This document shows, piece after piece, positions 55,563 to 63,974 of a DNA stretch of 64,000 nt. The notes beneath the pieces are model-generated. The model had not been told where the DNA came from. It ran no database searches and saw only the letters and a program-made list of their open reading frames with translations. How positions within the stretch are numbered: position 1 is the stretch's first letter; each line of letters starts with the position of its first letter. The position numbers were made by a program, and so were the translations under genes. Origin of the DNA: an uncultured Methylophilaceae bacterium (GTDB lineage: Bacteria > Pseudomonadota > Gammaproteobacteria > Burkholderiales > Methylophilaceae). Location of the stretch: contig CAJVXS010000002.1 of NCBI GenBank assembly GCA_913009235.1, positions 124,001 through 188,000 of the forward strand, written 5' to 3'.

Positions 55563-55862
55563 TTATTTGCCACACTTTCCTTCACCGCATTTACCTTCGC
55601 CACATTTTCCATCTTCCATTTTTTTCTCTCCATCGCATTTTTCTTCACCGCATTTGCCATCCTTGGTTTTATCGGAACCACACTTACCTTCGCCACACTT
55701 TCCTTCACCGCCTTTTTTAGCGTGATTATCTGCAACTTGGTAGCCGCTAGAAAGTGTTTTAATTTCAAAAGGGTTGTCTGTTGCTGCAATAGCTGCGGTC
55801 CCCAGTGTTAATGCGAATGCGCCACCGACTGCTATGGCGATTGGCTTTTTAGACATGCTCAT
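55563..55862 (-). CDS. EGKCG-repeat precursor peptide (BufA/HvfA-type RiPP)
   Basis: A 99-residue Cys-rich precursor. Residues 1-27 are a Sec signal peptide (SKKPIAIAVGGAFAL, cleavage near AIAA). Residues 28-50 are a leader-like segment (NPFEIKTLSSGYQVAD) shared by this family. Residues 51-99 are low-complexity with seven Cys (56, 61, 71, 76, 87, 92, 97), four in EGKCG, two in DGKCG and one in EEKCD. In relatives such motifs become oxazolone/thioamide copper ligands. A good AAAGGA ribosome site precedes the ATG at 55862. It heads the three-gene operon; no DoxX gene accompanies it. Confidence 0.9.
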   Translation of the reverse strand: MSMSKKPIAIAVGGAFALTLGTAAIAATDNPFEIKTLSSGYQVADNHAKKGGEGKCGEGKCGSDKTKDGKCGEEKCDGEKKMEDGKCGEGKCGEGKCGK

Positions 55863-55912
55863 GATGATTTCCTTTTATGTAATGTAAATTGTTGTTACAA
55901 ATAAAATGCTAG

Positions 55913-56067
55913 TTACACTTCAGATTCTAATGATTTAGCGATACTTTTTTTGTTTTCAGTTGGCAATGTAATATTGTTATCGTCTTTAATCGCCTCAGCC
56001 CAATGGCCAGTATGGTCGAAGAATTCATCCAATCATACGCATGCTTTCTTGAATTGTCTTTTGTCAT
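55913..56067 (-). pseudogene. Small frameshifted gene coupled to the DUF1841 gene
   Basis: An ATG at 56067 overlaps the DUF1841 stop as ATGA, a usual coupling signal, and opens MTKDNSRKHAYDW. After that codon the original frame loses protein character. A shift by one base gives DEFFDHTGHWAEAIK, then DDNNITLPTENKK and the end SLESEV before TAA at 55913-55915. Together they would make a protein of about 50 residues. I infer a one-base deletion near 56027. No family is recognised; a sequencing error is possible. Confidence 0.5.
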
Positions 56068-56510
56068 TGCGTGCTTTTGCCAATCTTATTATGAAGTAAT
56101 TCTAGATAGTGAGCGCTATCCAGTCCAGTTTCATTCTGTTGTGCCAACCAAATGGTCTCTCCCAAGCAATCTAAGACATCATGCTGTGCAGAATGTTCCT
56201 CTTGATGTTTGGTTTTTAAAGTTTCATAAACAGCGGAGATGCCAATCGGCTGATTAATGCCAATTTGCTCTAAGATAGATAAGTGTAAGCTCATGTGCAA
56301 GAATGGATTGGTTTCACCTAATTCCGGGAAGTAAGCTTGCTGTTTATACTGTTCTGGCTTATCTAAGATAGCGTGATATTCGGGGTGAATTTGCATCACA
56401 CTAACCGCAATCTTTTCTAAATCCGTTAGCGGGTGTTGCTGCTTGAATTTAGCCCAGCTATTAAAAAAGAAGTTGCGCACTTCATCGCGTGATGGGTTGA
56501 ATAAACTCAT
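56064..56510 (-). CDS. DUF1841 family protein
   Basis: A 148-residue protein of the DUF1841 family, found mainly in beta- and gammaproteobacteria, with no known function. Family segments are FNPSRDEVRNFFFNSWAK, LTDLEKIAVSVMQIHPEYH and ETNPFLHMSLHLSILEQI, then AQHDVLDCLGETIWLAQ. It is largely helical and has no signal peptide or membrane segment. It lies about 100 bp after nth and upstream of the bufferin-type operon on the same strand. A small frameshifted frame overlaps its stop. Confidence 0.85.
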   Translation of the reverse strand: MSLFNPSRDEVRNFFFNSWAKFKQQHPLTDLEKIAVSVMQIHPEYHAILDKPEQYKQQAYFPELGETNPFLHMSLHLSILEQIGINQPIGISAVYETLKTKHQEEHSAQHDVLDCLGETIWLAQQNETGLDSAHYLELLHNKIGKSTQ

Positions 56511-56609
56511 GATTTTATATTGAATGGTTTAGTGTTGAATAATGAGAATTAAATGGATTCATATTGAATGTTGCGCTTTTGTCCATGGCTGCCTCAGTAG
56601 CAACACTAC

Positions 56610-57272
56610 TCATAGCTCGCCCGCCATCAGATGTGGTGAAGGAATTACTTTATCTTTGTATTCGCATAAGTCGACAATGCAACATTCACCACATTTTGGA
56701 TTGCGTGCTGTGCAAGTATAACGGCCATGCAAAATAAGTAAGTGATGGGCGTCCTGCATAAATTGTTTTGGGATGGTTTTTAAGTATTTCAGTTCCACGG
56801 CTAAGACATTCCTACCTGTTGCTAGTTTAGTCCGGTTGCCTAGTCTAAATAAATGGGTATCTACCGCAATCGTGGGTTGCCCAAAAGCAGTATTTAAAAT
56901 GACATTGGCTGTTTTTCGACCCACGCCCGGTAGTGCTTCTAAGGCTTCGCGTGTGTTCGGTACTTCGCTATTGTGTTGGGTAACAAGCATGTGGCAGGTA
57001 GCAATGATATTTTTAGCTTTCGCGTGATATAAGCCGATGGTTTTAATGTAACGTTCTAAGCCTTCAATGCCTAAATCATAAATATCCTGTGGCGTATTGG
57101 CGACAGCATAGAGTTTATTGGTCGCCATATTGACGCCTTTATCTGTAGCTTGTGCCGACAAAATGACGGCGATGAGCAGCTCAAATATTGAGGCATGCTC
57201 AAGTTCAGTTATTGGTTCTGGGATAGCCTTGCTTAAGCGTTCAAAAATTTGAAATCGTTTATCAGCGTTCAT
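56610..57272 (-). CDS. nth: Endonuclease III
   Basis: DNA glycosylase/AP lyase for oxidised pyrimidines. The 220-residue protein has the helix-hairpin-helix LEALPGVGRKTANVILN with the catalytic Lys in GVGRKTAN and the catalytic Asp in AVDTHLFRLGNR. The [4Fe-4S] cluster loop is CTARNPKCGECCIVDLC. It follows rnfE by 44 bp; rnf/rsx genes followed by nth is also the E. coli arrangement. Confidence 0.96.
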   Translation of the reverse strand: MNADKRFQIFERLSKAIPEPITELEHASIFELLIAVILSAQATDKGVNMATNKLYAVANTPQDIYDLGIEGLERYIKTIGLYHAKAKNIIATCHMLVTQHNSEVPNTREALEALPGVGRKTANVILNTAFGQPTIAVDTHLFRLGNRTKLATGRNVLAVELKYLKTIPKQFMQDAHHLLILHGRYTCTARNPKCGECCIVDLCEYKDKVIPSPHLMAGEL

Positions 57273-57316
57273 TGCTATAAGCCGTTAATTTTAAAGAGCC
57301 ATCAATTAAGACCAGA

Positions 57317-58018
57317 TTAATACGCTGGCTTGAGTGGTTCGCTTAGTTCTGATTCTGGTCCAGGGGTTATTGTTGGTTTTTTATTGGTTTTGTACTGTTC
57401 GGCCCAATTATGCGCGGCAATTAAAAAGGCTAAGCCAAGAAATGCGCCAGGTGGTAAAGCGGCGAGTAGAAAGCCTTGGTAATCAGGGATGACGGTTAAC
57501 ACTACATGCTTAAAGTTTTCCCCTAAGGCTAAATCCAAACCTGAGAATAAGGTGCCCTTGCCTAATACTTCACGCATCCCACCCAGTAACGCTAATACGA
57601 TGGTGAGGCCAATGCCCATGATAAACCCATCCCAAATAGCATGCGCTGGCGGGTTCTTTGCTGCAAAGGCATCGACTCTACCTAATACAATGCAGTTGAC
57701 CACAATCAACGGAATGAAAATTCCAAGCACTTTATGCAGCGGTAATGCATACGCATGAATCAGCAAATCAATCACAGTCACCAAAGCAGCAATCACTAAG
57801 ATAAATACAGGCAGGCGAATTTCATTCGGTATAAATTTACGTACTGGCGAAACAGCGCCACTTGAAGCAGCCATTACGACAGCAGTTGCTAAGCCTAAGC
57901 TGACACCGTTGACTACAGTGGTCGTTACTGCCAGCGTTGGGCACAAGCCAAGTAATTGCACCACGCCTGGGTTTTGTTTCCATATGCCATTTTCAGTAAT
58001 GTCTTTAAATTGACTCAT
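57317..58018 (-). CDS. rnfE: Rnf/Rsx electron transport complex subunit E
   Basis: Integral membrane subunit of the Rnf complex, which moves electrons between ferredoxin and NADH with ion pumping, or keeps SoxR reduced as Rsx. The 233-residue protein has six membrane segments with NPGVVQLLGLCPTLAVTT and VVNCIVLGRVDAFAAKNP. GGMREVLGKGTLF is also seen. I used the ATG at 58018 and not an upstream TTG. It overlaps rnfG by 14 bp and is last of the six rnf genes. Confidence 0.94.
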   Translation of the reverse strand: MSQFKDITENGIWKQNPGVVQLLGLCPTLAVTTTVVNGVSLGLATAVVMAASSGAVSPVRKFIPNEIRLPVFILVIAALVTVIDLLIHAYALPLHKVLGIFIPLIVVNCIVLGRVDAFAAKNPPAHAIWDGFIMGIGLTIVLALLGGMREVLGKGTLFSGLDLALGENFKHVVLTVIPDYQGFLLAALPPGAFLGLAFLIAAHNWAEQYKTNKKPTITPGPESELSEPLKPAY

Positions 58019-58703
58019 TTTTACCAACCTTGTTTGCTTTCTTATCTTCTTTAACTACGTCTTTTATGATTTCTTTTGCAGTTTCTTTTAATAAGACTGT
58101 TTTGTTCTCTTTAAAATATTGTAACGCTTTATTCACTGCTTTAATCACTACTCGTGGTGTAATGGTCGCACCAGCCATGTAATCAAAAGTGCCACCATCC
58201 TTAGTGACTGTCCAATTAGAACTGTTAGTCTTTATGAGCGATTCTTGATCAAATAGTTTAATCCATTGTGATTTAGCAATGTCGATATAGTCACCTAGTC
58301 CAGGAGTTTCTGTATGTTGGATCACGCGCACTCCTGAAATAACTCCGTTATAATCAATCGCAACCAGTAGCTTAATATCACCACTATAGCCATCATGGGC
58401 GACGGCTTCTAAAATTACTGCTACTGGTTTGTCGTTCATGCGTGCAATGTTGGCTGTGGTTGGCTTTTTATTACCTAATAAAGCACTGGGTAGAATATCA
58501 ATCGTATCGTTTAATACGGCATTATCATAGCGGTCGTGTGGAATGACCTGCTGAAATAAAGCAATGCGTGCAGCAGCTTCACTTTCGGCAATTGGCGTTT
58601 TTGTTACTTGGTATACGACCGTCATTAATAAGGTGAACGTGAATGCAAACGCGACCAAAGTAATAGCAGTTTTGATGGTGTGTTTGAAAATGGTTTCTGG
58701 CAT
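58005..58703 (-). CDS. rnfG: Rnf/Rsx electron transport complex subunit G
   Basis: Membrane-anchored flavoprotein subunit of the Rnf complex. The protein has one N-terminal membrane segment, then a periplasmic FMN-binding domain with HTETPGLGDYIDIAKSQW and the covalent FMN attachment site MAGATITPRVV, where the flavin is bound to the second Thr region of the S/A-G-A-T motif. The ATG at 58703 lies just past the rnfD stop; an ATG at 58715 adding four residues is also possible. The Lys/Glu-rich C-terminal tail is unusually long. Confidence 0.92.
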   Translation of the reverse strand: MPETIFKHTIKTAITLVAFAFTFTLLMTVVYQVTKTPIAESEAAARIALFQQVIPHDRYDNAVLNDTIDILPSALLGNKKPTTANIARMNDKPVAVILEAVAHDGYSGDIKLLVAIDYNGVISGVRVIQHTETPGLGDYIDIAKSQWIKLFDQESLIKTNSSNWTVTKDGGTFDYMAGATITPRVVIKAVNKALQYFKENKTVLLKETAKEIIKDVVKEDKKANKVGKNESI

Positions 58704-58704
58704 C

Positions 58705-59724
58705 TTATTTCTCATGTCCAAACACGCGTGGTTGCGTATACATGTCAATCAACGGCACGCAAATGTTCATAAAGATAACGGCAAAAGCGACGCCATCAGG
58801 GTAGCCGCCGTACACACGAATCAAATAAGTAATAATGCCAGCGCCAGCCGCAAAATAGAGTTTGCCTTTGAGTGTGGTTGGGCCGCTAATCGGGTCAGTC
58901 AGAATAAAGAATGCCGCAAGCATGCTGGCACCACTAAGTAAATGAAAACCTGGGTTAGCAAACTGTAATGGATCAATCAGCCAGAAAATGCCAGCCATCG
59001 CTGCAATCGAACCTAAAAAAGCGGCTGGTAAATGCAAAGTGATAATACGTTGCTGCCATAAAAATAGACCACCCGCTAAATAGGCTAATGCAATAGCCTC
59101 GCTTCCTTTTCCACCTAATACACCAAAAATTGGCGCAGCTTGAATCGCATCCATACTCTGGTTTAATTTGAGCTGCGTTTTTAGGTAATCTAATGGCGTA
59201 GCTGATGTTACTGCATCCATGCTGATACTAGCAGGCAATGCATGATTGAAAATATAGTTGAACTGGTCCATGAAGCTGAGCTTGGTTTCTGCAAAGCTCA
59301 ACGCTGCTGGCCATTTCGTCATGATGACTGGAAATGAAATCAATAAGACGGCATAGCCAATCATCGCAGGGTTGAATGGATTGTAACCAAGCCCTCCGTA
59401 TAATTGTTTAGCAATGATGATGGCAAATGCGACACCAACCACCACCAACCACCAAGGTGCGAGTGGTGGGATTGCTAATGCTAATAACCATGCCGTAATC
59501 ACCGCGCTGTAATCAGATAAGAAAGGCTGCACTGGGCGTTTACGTAGCTTCAACACCAGCGCTTCTGTGGTTAGGGCTGTGATTGTTGCTAATGCCAGTG
59601 TAATTAAAATGCCACCACCATATAACCATGCATAGACAATAATGCCAGGTAGTAATGCCAATAGCACTTTAAACATAATGCTGCTGACGGTTGGTGCATT
59701 CGTAATGTAAGGTGAGCGGTTCAA
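58705..59724 (-). CDS. rnfD: Rnf/Rsx electron transport complex subunit D
   Basis: Integral membrane subunit of the Rnf complex with a covalently bound FMN. The 339 residues begin NRSPYITNAPTVSSIM, the family start, and include about nine membrane segments. GGLGYNPFNPAMIGYAVLL and the FMN attachment motif DAVTSATPLDYLK are visible, and FILTDPISGPTTLKGKL lies near the end. The start is TTG at 59724 with an AGAG site; the next ATG would remove the conserved N-terminus. It lies between rnfC and rnfG. Confidence 0.93.
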   Translation of the reverse strand: MNRSPYITNAPTVSSIMFKVLLALLPGIIVYAWLYGGGILITLALATITALTTEALVLKLRKRPVQPFLSDYSAVITAWLLALAIPPLAPWWLVVVGVAFAIIIAKQLYGGLGYNPFNPAMIGYAVLLISFPVIMTKWPAALSFAETKLSFMDQFNYIFNHALPASISMDAVTSATPLDYLKTQLKLNQSMDAIQAAPIFGVLGGKGSEAIALAYLAGGLFLWQQRIITLHLPAAFLGSIAAMAGIFWLIDPLQFANPGFHLLSGASMLAAFFILTDPISGPTTLKGKLYFAAGAGIITYLIRVYGGYPDGVAFAVIFMNICVPLIDMYTQPRVFGHEK

Positions 59725-59746
59725 GTGGTTCTCTTAGTTATGTTCT

Positions 59747-61510
59747 TTAATTAGCTTTATTGTTTTTTGCATCTAATGCGGCGACTTTTGCTTCTTTTGC
59801 GCGCGCAATCGCGGCGGCTATTTTCGCCTGCTTATCCCCATCGGTTGCTTTTGATTCGGTTAAGCCTGCTGCCGTTCTACGCGCATCGGTCTCTGCAATC
59901 TCTGCTTTCGTTGCTGCGCTGACACCGGTCGTATTTTTAGGCGCTGTACTAACTACATCTTTTTGTGCTTTGGCACGTGCAATCGCAGCCGCTATCGCAG
60001 CTTGCTTATCTGTTGTCGCTAGCGATTTATCTGCAGTTTTCGCTGCTTTAGCACCTTGTGCACGAGCGGCATGTTTAGCAGCACGTTCCTGTTTTTCTCG
60101 TTCAATACGCGCTAGTCGGAACTCATTACGCTCACGTGCAAGGTCGGCCGCCTCTTGTGCTTTGTCGAGTGCAATCACTTCACTCTTAGCGTAGCGATAA
60201 TATTGCACCAGTGGAATGTTGCTAGGACAAACATAGGAGCAAGCGCCACACTCAATACAGTCAAATAAATTGTAATCTTGTGCTTTTTCAAAATTATCAG
60301 ATTTGGCAAACCAATACAGCTCTTGCGGTTGCAATCTGACTGGGCATGCGTCGGCACAGCGTGCGCAACGAATGCACGGCATAGCTGGTGGCGGAGGTTC
60401 AAATAAAGTCGGTGAAGCCGCTATGATACAGTTGGCCGCTTTGGTAATGGGCACATCTTCACTGGGTAAGTTAAAGCCCATCATCGGTCCACCCATGATG
60501 TAATGGCTGGTATCGGCCTTTGCACCACCAGCAGCTTTAACTAAGTGCATGAGTGGCGTGCCAAATAAAACTTCAAAATTTTGCGCTTGATTGACATTGC
60601 CCGTCATGGAAACGATGCGGCTGATTGCTGGCTCACCAAACTCGAAATAACGATATAAGGCGAGTGCCGTCGCGACATTAAAGACTTGAATGCCAAACTC
60701 AGCAGCACGCTTATTATGAGGGACTTCTTTGCCTAACACTAAATACACGAGACGGCGCGCATCACCACTTGGGTAGATGGTTGGCACGACTTTTACTTGA
60801 ATGTCGGTGCCATCAACTGCAGCTTGCATCGCTTTAATGGCTTCTGGCTTGTTATCTTCAATGCCAATCACGACACTACCTGCGTCGAGTAATCGTTGCG
60901 CCACTTCGATGCCATGCACCACTTGAGCGTAACGCTCACGCATGAGTATATCGTCGCAAGTAATATAAGGCTCACATTCCGCCGCATTAATCACTAAGGT
61001 ATGAATAGGTGATCTAGCTGAGCGTAATTTAATTTGCGTTGGAAAGGCGGCACCACCAAGGCCTACAATGCCTGATAAGCGTAAGCTGTCGACGAGTGTT
61101 TTGACGTCGCCTTGGCGCCAGTCTTGCGGATGGCGTTTTGTCCAAGTGCCATTACCATCAGGTGTAATAGTGATGCAACGGTCAGACAGCCCTGAAGGAT
61201 GCGGAAGCACTGCATCGGCAATGGCAGCAATGGTCCCAGAAGTCGGTGCATGTATAGCAGCAGAAACCGTGCCTTCCGCCTCTGCGATTAATTGACCTTT
61301 TAATACATGATCACCAACTGCGACGGTGATATTTGGGATGTTGCCGACATGTTGACGTAGTGGTAATGTCAATTGATTAGGCAGGGGTAACTGACCAATA
61401 GGTGATTGGTTTGATTGCGCTTTATTCTCAGGAGGGTGTACCCCGCCATGAAAATTAAATACGTCTTTTGTCTTTTCTAAAAGGCCTGCAATGTTAATTG
61501 GTGCGTTCAT
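59747..61510 (-). CDS. rnfC: Rnf/Rsx electron transport complex subunit C
   Basis: Peripheral subunit with the NADH-binding, FMN and Fe-S domains that link Rnf to NADH. The 587-residue protein starts with a barrel-sandwich RnfC domain (FHGGVHPPENK). The Rossmann-like part has GLGGAAFPTQIKL and VINAAECEPYITCDD. Two [4Fe-4S] motifs are CIRCARCADACP and CIECGACSYVCP. The last 130 residues are Ala/Lys rich with a repeated unit (QAAIAAAIARAKAQK and QAKIAAAIARAKEAK), probably a coiled tail as in long gammaproteobacterial RnfC. Confidence 0.95.
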   Translation of the reverse strand: MNAPINIAGLLEKTKDVFNFHGGVHPPENKAQSNQSPIGQLPLPNQLTLPLRQHVGNIPNITVAVGDHVLKGQLIAEAEGTVSAAIHAPTSGTIAAIADAVLPHPSGLSDRCITITPDGNGTWTKRHPQDWRQGDVKTLVDSLRLSGIVGLGGAAFPTQIKLRSARSPIHTLVINAAECEPYITCDDILMRERYAQVVHGIEVAQRLLDAGSVVIGIEDNKPEAIKAMQAAVDGTDIQVKVVPTIYPSGDARRLVYLVLGKEVPHNKRAAEFGIQVFNVATALALYRYFEFGEPAISRIVSMTGNVNQAQNFEVLFGTPLMHLVKAAGGAKADTSHYIMGGPMMGFNLPSEDVPITKAANCIIAASPTLFEPPPPAMPCIRCARCADACPVRLQPQELYWFAKSDNFEKAQDYNLFDCIECGACSYVCPSNIPLVQYYRYAKSEVIALDKAQEAADLARERNEFRLARIEREKQERAAKHAARAQGAKAAKTADKSLATTDKQAAIAAAIARAKAQKDVVSTAPKNTTGVSAATKAEIAETDARRTAAGLTESKATDGDKQAKIAAAIARAKEAKVAALDAKNNKAN

Positions 61511-61559
61511 TAATACTTTTATTTAATAGCCTTATTTAATGTTTCTGTTATTTGTAGCT

Positions 61560-62108
61560 TCATAACTGGATTAATGGGATTGTCGGATATTTCCATTTCC
61601 AGTTTTCAGGTGTTTCTTCAATCGGCTCCATGGTGATGCAATCCACAGGGCAGGGTGGTAAGCACAGCTCGCAGCCAGTACACTCACTCGCGACGATGGT
61701 GTGCATATGCTTGGCTGCACCAACAATCGCATCGACTGGACAAGCCTGAATACATAAGGTGCAGCCAATGCAGACGTCTTCTTCAATAAAAGCCACTGCT
61801 TTGGGCTTGGTTTCACCATGCTCTTCATTCAGCGGTTTGTATTCGACCCCTAATAAATCCGCTAATGCATGGACGCCTTCATCACCACCAGGTGGGCATT
61901 GGTTAATCTCGGCCTCTTCGTTGGCAATTGCGGTTGCATACGGCTTGCAGCCGGGATAGCCGCACTGGCCACATTGCGTTTGCGGCAATATGGCGTCAAT
62001 ACGCGCAACCAGCGGGTCACCTTTAACCTTGAATTTTAGCGAAGCATAGCCAAGCACCGCGCCAAGTAGGAGTGCTAAGCCAAGCATGATGTATAAGGCA
62101 GTTAACAT
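61560..62108 (-). CDS. rnfB: Rnf/Rsx electron transport complex subunit B
   Basis: Ferredoxin-like electron-input subunit of Rnf. The 182 residues have one N-terminal membrane helix ([16 protein letters not shown]), then a Fe-S domain with the four-Cys motif [13 protein letters not shown] plus a later Cys in QCPPGG. Two [4Fe-4S] ferredoxin motifs end the protein, [15 protein letters not shown] and [15 protein letters not shown]. It is the second gene of the rnfABCDGE order. Confidence 0.96.
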   Translation of the reverse strand: MLTALYIMLGLALLLGAVLGYASLKFKVKGDPLVARIDAILPQTQCGQCGYPGCKPYATAIANEEAEINQCPPGGDEGVHALADLLGVEYKPLNEEHGETKPKAVAFIEEDVCIGCTLCIQACPVDAIVGAAKHMHTIVASECTGCELCLPPCPVDCITMEPIEETPENWKWKYPTIPLIQL

Positions 62109-62147
62109 GAATATATCAGTAACCTATTTGATCTACAGTTTTTTAAT

Positions 62148-62735
62148 CTAAAATTTATCAAGGCCAGCAAAACCCATAAAAGCAAGGCTCATTAAAGCCG
62201 CCGTAATCATGGCGATGGCTGAACCTTTGAACGGAGTTGGTACATCAGCCGCTTCTAAACGTTCACGTAAAGAGGCGAACATAATCAGAACCATGGAAAA
62301 GCCAGCCGCGCCACCTAAGCCAAACAAAGCTGATTCAATAAAGCCATGATCCGTTTGCGCATTCAATAATGGAATGCCGAGCACAGCACAGTTACTGGTG
62401 ATCAGTGGTAAAAAGATCCCTAGCATTTGATAGAGAATAGGAAAGCTTTTTTCCATCACCATTTGTGTCAATTGTACGACGCTGGCAATAACCACGATAA
62501 AAGAAAGTGTACGTAGGTATTCCAATTGGTAAGCTTGTAACAAATAGTGATCAATTACCCAGCTCGTCATCGAACCAACCGTTAACACAAACGCAGTGGC
62601 TGCAGCCATACCGATCGAGGCTTCTAATTTATTAGAAACACCCATAAAAGGGCAAAGCCCCAGCACTTTGACCAGCACAATATTATTAACTAATACGGTG
62701 CCAATTAAAATGATGAAATAGTGTTGAAAATCCAT
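62148..62735 (-). CDS. rnfA: Rnf/Rsx electron transport complex subunit A
   Basis: Integral membrane subunit with six membrane segments, homologous to RnfE. The 195-residue protein shows [32 protein letters not shown] and [14 protein letters not shown], all conserved. A Cys in LGLCPF and one in SNCAVL bind the membrane-embedded [2Fe-2S] cluster in studied Rnf complexes. It is the first gene of the operon, so its 360-bp upstream region should hold the promoter for all rnf genes and nth. Confidence 0.95.
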   Translation of the reverse strand: MDFQHYFIILIGTVLVNNIVLVKVLGLCPFMGVSNKLEASIGMAAATAFVLTVGSMTSWVIDHYLLQAYQLEYLRTLSFIVVIASVVQLTQMVMEKSFPILYQMLGIFLPLITSNCAVLGIPLLNAQTDHGFIESALFGLGGAAGFSMVLIMFASLRERLEAADVPTPFKGSAIAMITAALMSLAFMGFAGLDKF

Positions 62736-63096
62736 AGTTTAGATAGAACGGTTTAATTTAATTGCTTTACTTAGCCAGCATGACCAGATAAACAGCGACA
62801 TGATTAGCTGGTCGGATTATATTGTGTGATTATACCGTGTTTCAGTTTCGCTTAGCAGTGCAATGTTAATATGACAGCCCTTTATCACCCTTGCGTTAAG
62901 TCAAGTACAGCTTAAATTGGAATCAACGAGAGTAAGAATATAAACAATATTTAATATACAAACAAAGAATATGTAATTATAGTTTAATAACTTAATCTAA
63001 TATAAGATTTGTTTTGGTGGTAATTCTGTGGCTTTTCACAAAATTAGTCTCAGTTCAGTTAAAATGAGCGTTGTTTAAAATTTGTAGGTTTAGAAT
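62736..63096. other. Divergent intergenic region between rnfA and dapA
   Basis: This 361-bp region must hold the rnfA (-) and dapA (+) promoters. It is AT-rich with several TATAAT-like hexamers, but I cannot single out a promoter with correct spacing. I see no coding sequence, RNA gene or repeat. Confidence 0.5.
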
Positions 63097-63972
63097 ATGT
63101 TGCAAGGCAGTATGGTGGCAATTGTCACCCCTATGTTTGAAGATGGTAGCTTGGATTTGGATGCATTACGCCAGCTCATTGATTTTCATGTGGAAGCAGG
63201 TACAGACGGTATCGTCATTGCTGGCACAACAGGCGAATCACCAACGGTAGATTTCAATGAGCATTCCCTGCTCATTGAAATCGCAGTCAAACACGTTAAT
63301 CACCGCGTGCCAGTTATTGCTGGTACAGGTGCTAACTCTACAAAAGAAGCCATTGCACTAACGACCAAAGCAAAAGAGTTTGGTGCGGATGCTTGCTTGT
63401 TGGTTGCGCCTTATTACAACAAACCAACACAAGAAGGGATGTTCCAACACTTTTCAGCCATTGCTGAGGCAGTGGATATACCCCAAATTTTATACAACGT
63501 ACCAGGCCGTACTGGTTCCGATATTAGCAATGATACGGTACTAAGGTTGGCTGGAGTCGATAATATAGTAGGTATTAAAGATGCAACGGGCAGCATAGAG
63601 CGTGGCACAGATTTGATTTTACGTGCACCAACAGACTTCGGAGTCTATAGTGGTGATGATGGAACGGGCTTGGCCTTAATGTTATTGGGAGGTCATGGTG
63701 TGATTTCTGTCACGGCTAATGTGGCACCAAAACAAATGCATGCTATGTGCGTTGCTGCTAGAGAAGGCAAGGTCGCGGAAGCTTGTGGAATTAATGCGCA
63801 ACTATTTGGTCTACATCAACAATTATTTGTTGAAGCAAACCCTATTCCTGTGAAATGGGTATTGCAACAAATGGGGTTTATTCAATCTGGCATCCGCTTA
63901 CCAATGGCCAACTGTTCTGCACAACACCACGATGGCTTGCGTGCCGCAATGAAAATAGCAGGAGTTAATTAA
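63097..63972 (+). CDS. dapA: 4-hydroxy-tetrahydrodipicolinate synthase
   Basis: First committed step of lysine and diaminopimelate synthesis, joining pyruvate and aspartate semialdehyde. The 291-residue TIM barrel shows [34 protein letters not shown] (Thr of the catalytic triad) and [15 protein letters not shown]. The catalytic Tyr is in [10 protein letters not shown], and the Schiff-base Lys is in [10 protein letters not shown]. It works downstream of LysC. The next gene starts within 3 bp of its stop, so it is probably part of an operon. Confidence 0.96.
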   Translation: MLQGSMVAIVTPMFEDGSLDLDALRQLIDFHVEAGTDGIVIAGTTGESPTVDFNEHSLLIEIAVKHVNHRVPVIAGTGANSTKEAIALTTKAKEFGADACLLVAPYYNKPTQEGMFQHFSAIAEAVDIPQILYNVPGRTGSDISNDTVLRLAGVDNIVGIKDATGSIERGTDLILRAPTDFGVYSGDDGTGLALMLLGGHGVISVTANVAPKQMHAMCVAAREGKVAEACGINAQLFGLHQQLFVEANPIPVKWVLQQMGFIQSGIRLPMANCSAQHHDGLRAAMKIAGVN

Positions 63973-63974
63973 GA

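Noticed and set aside
55541-55811. Overlapping frames on both strands in the precursor-peptide region
   Set aside because: The repeated EGKCG codons leave other frames open by chance; only the frame with a signal peptide, ribosome site and operon context is kept.
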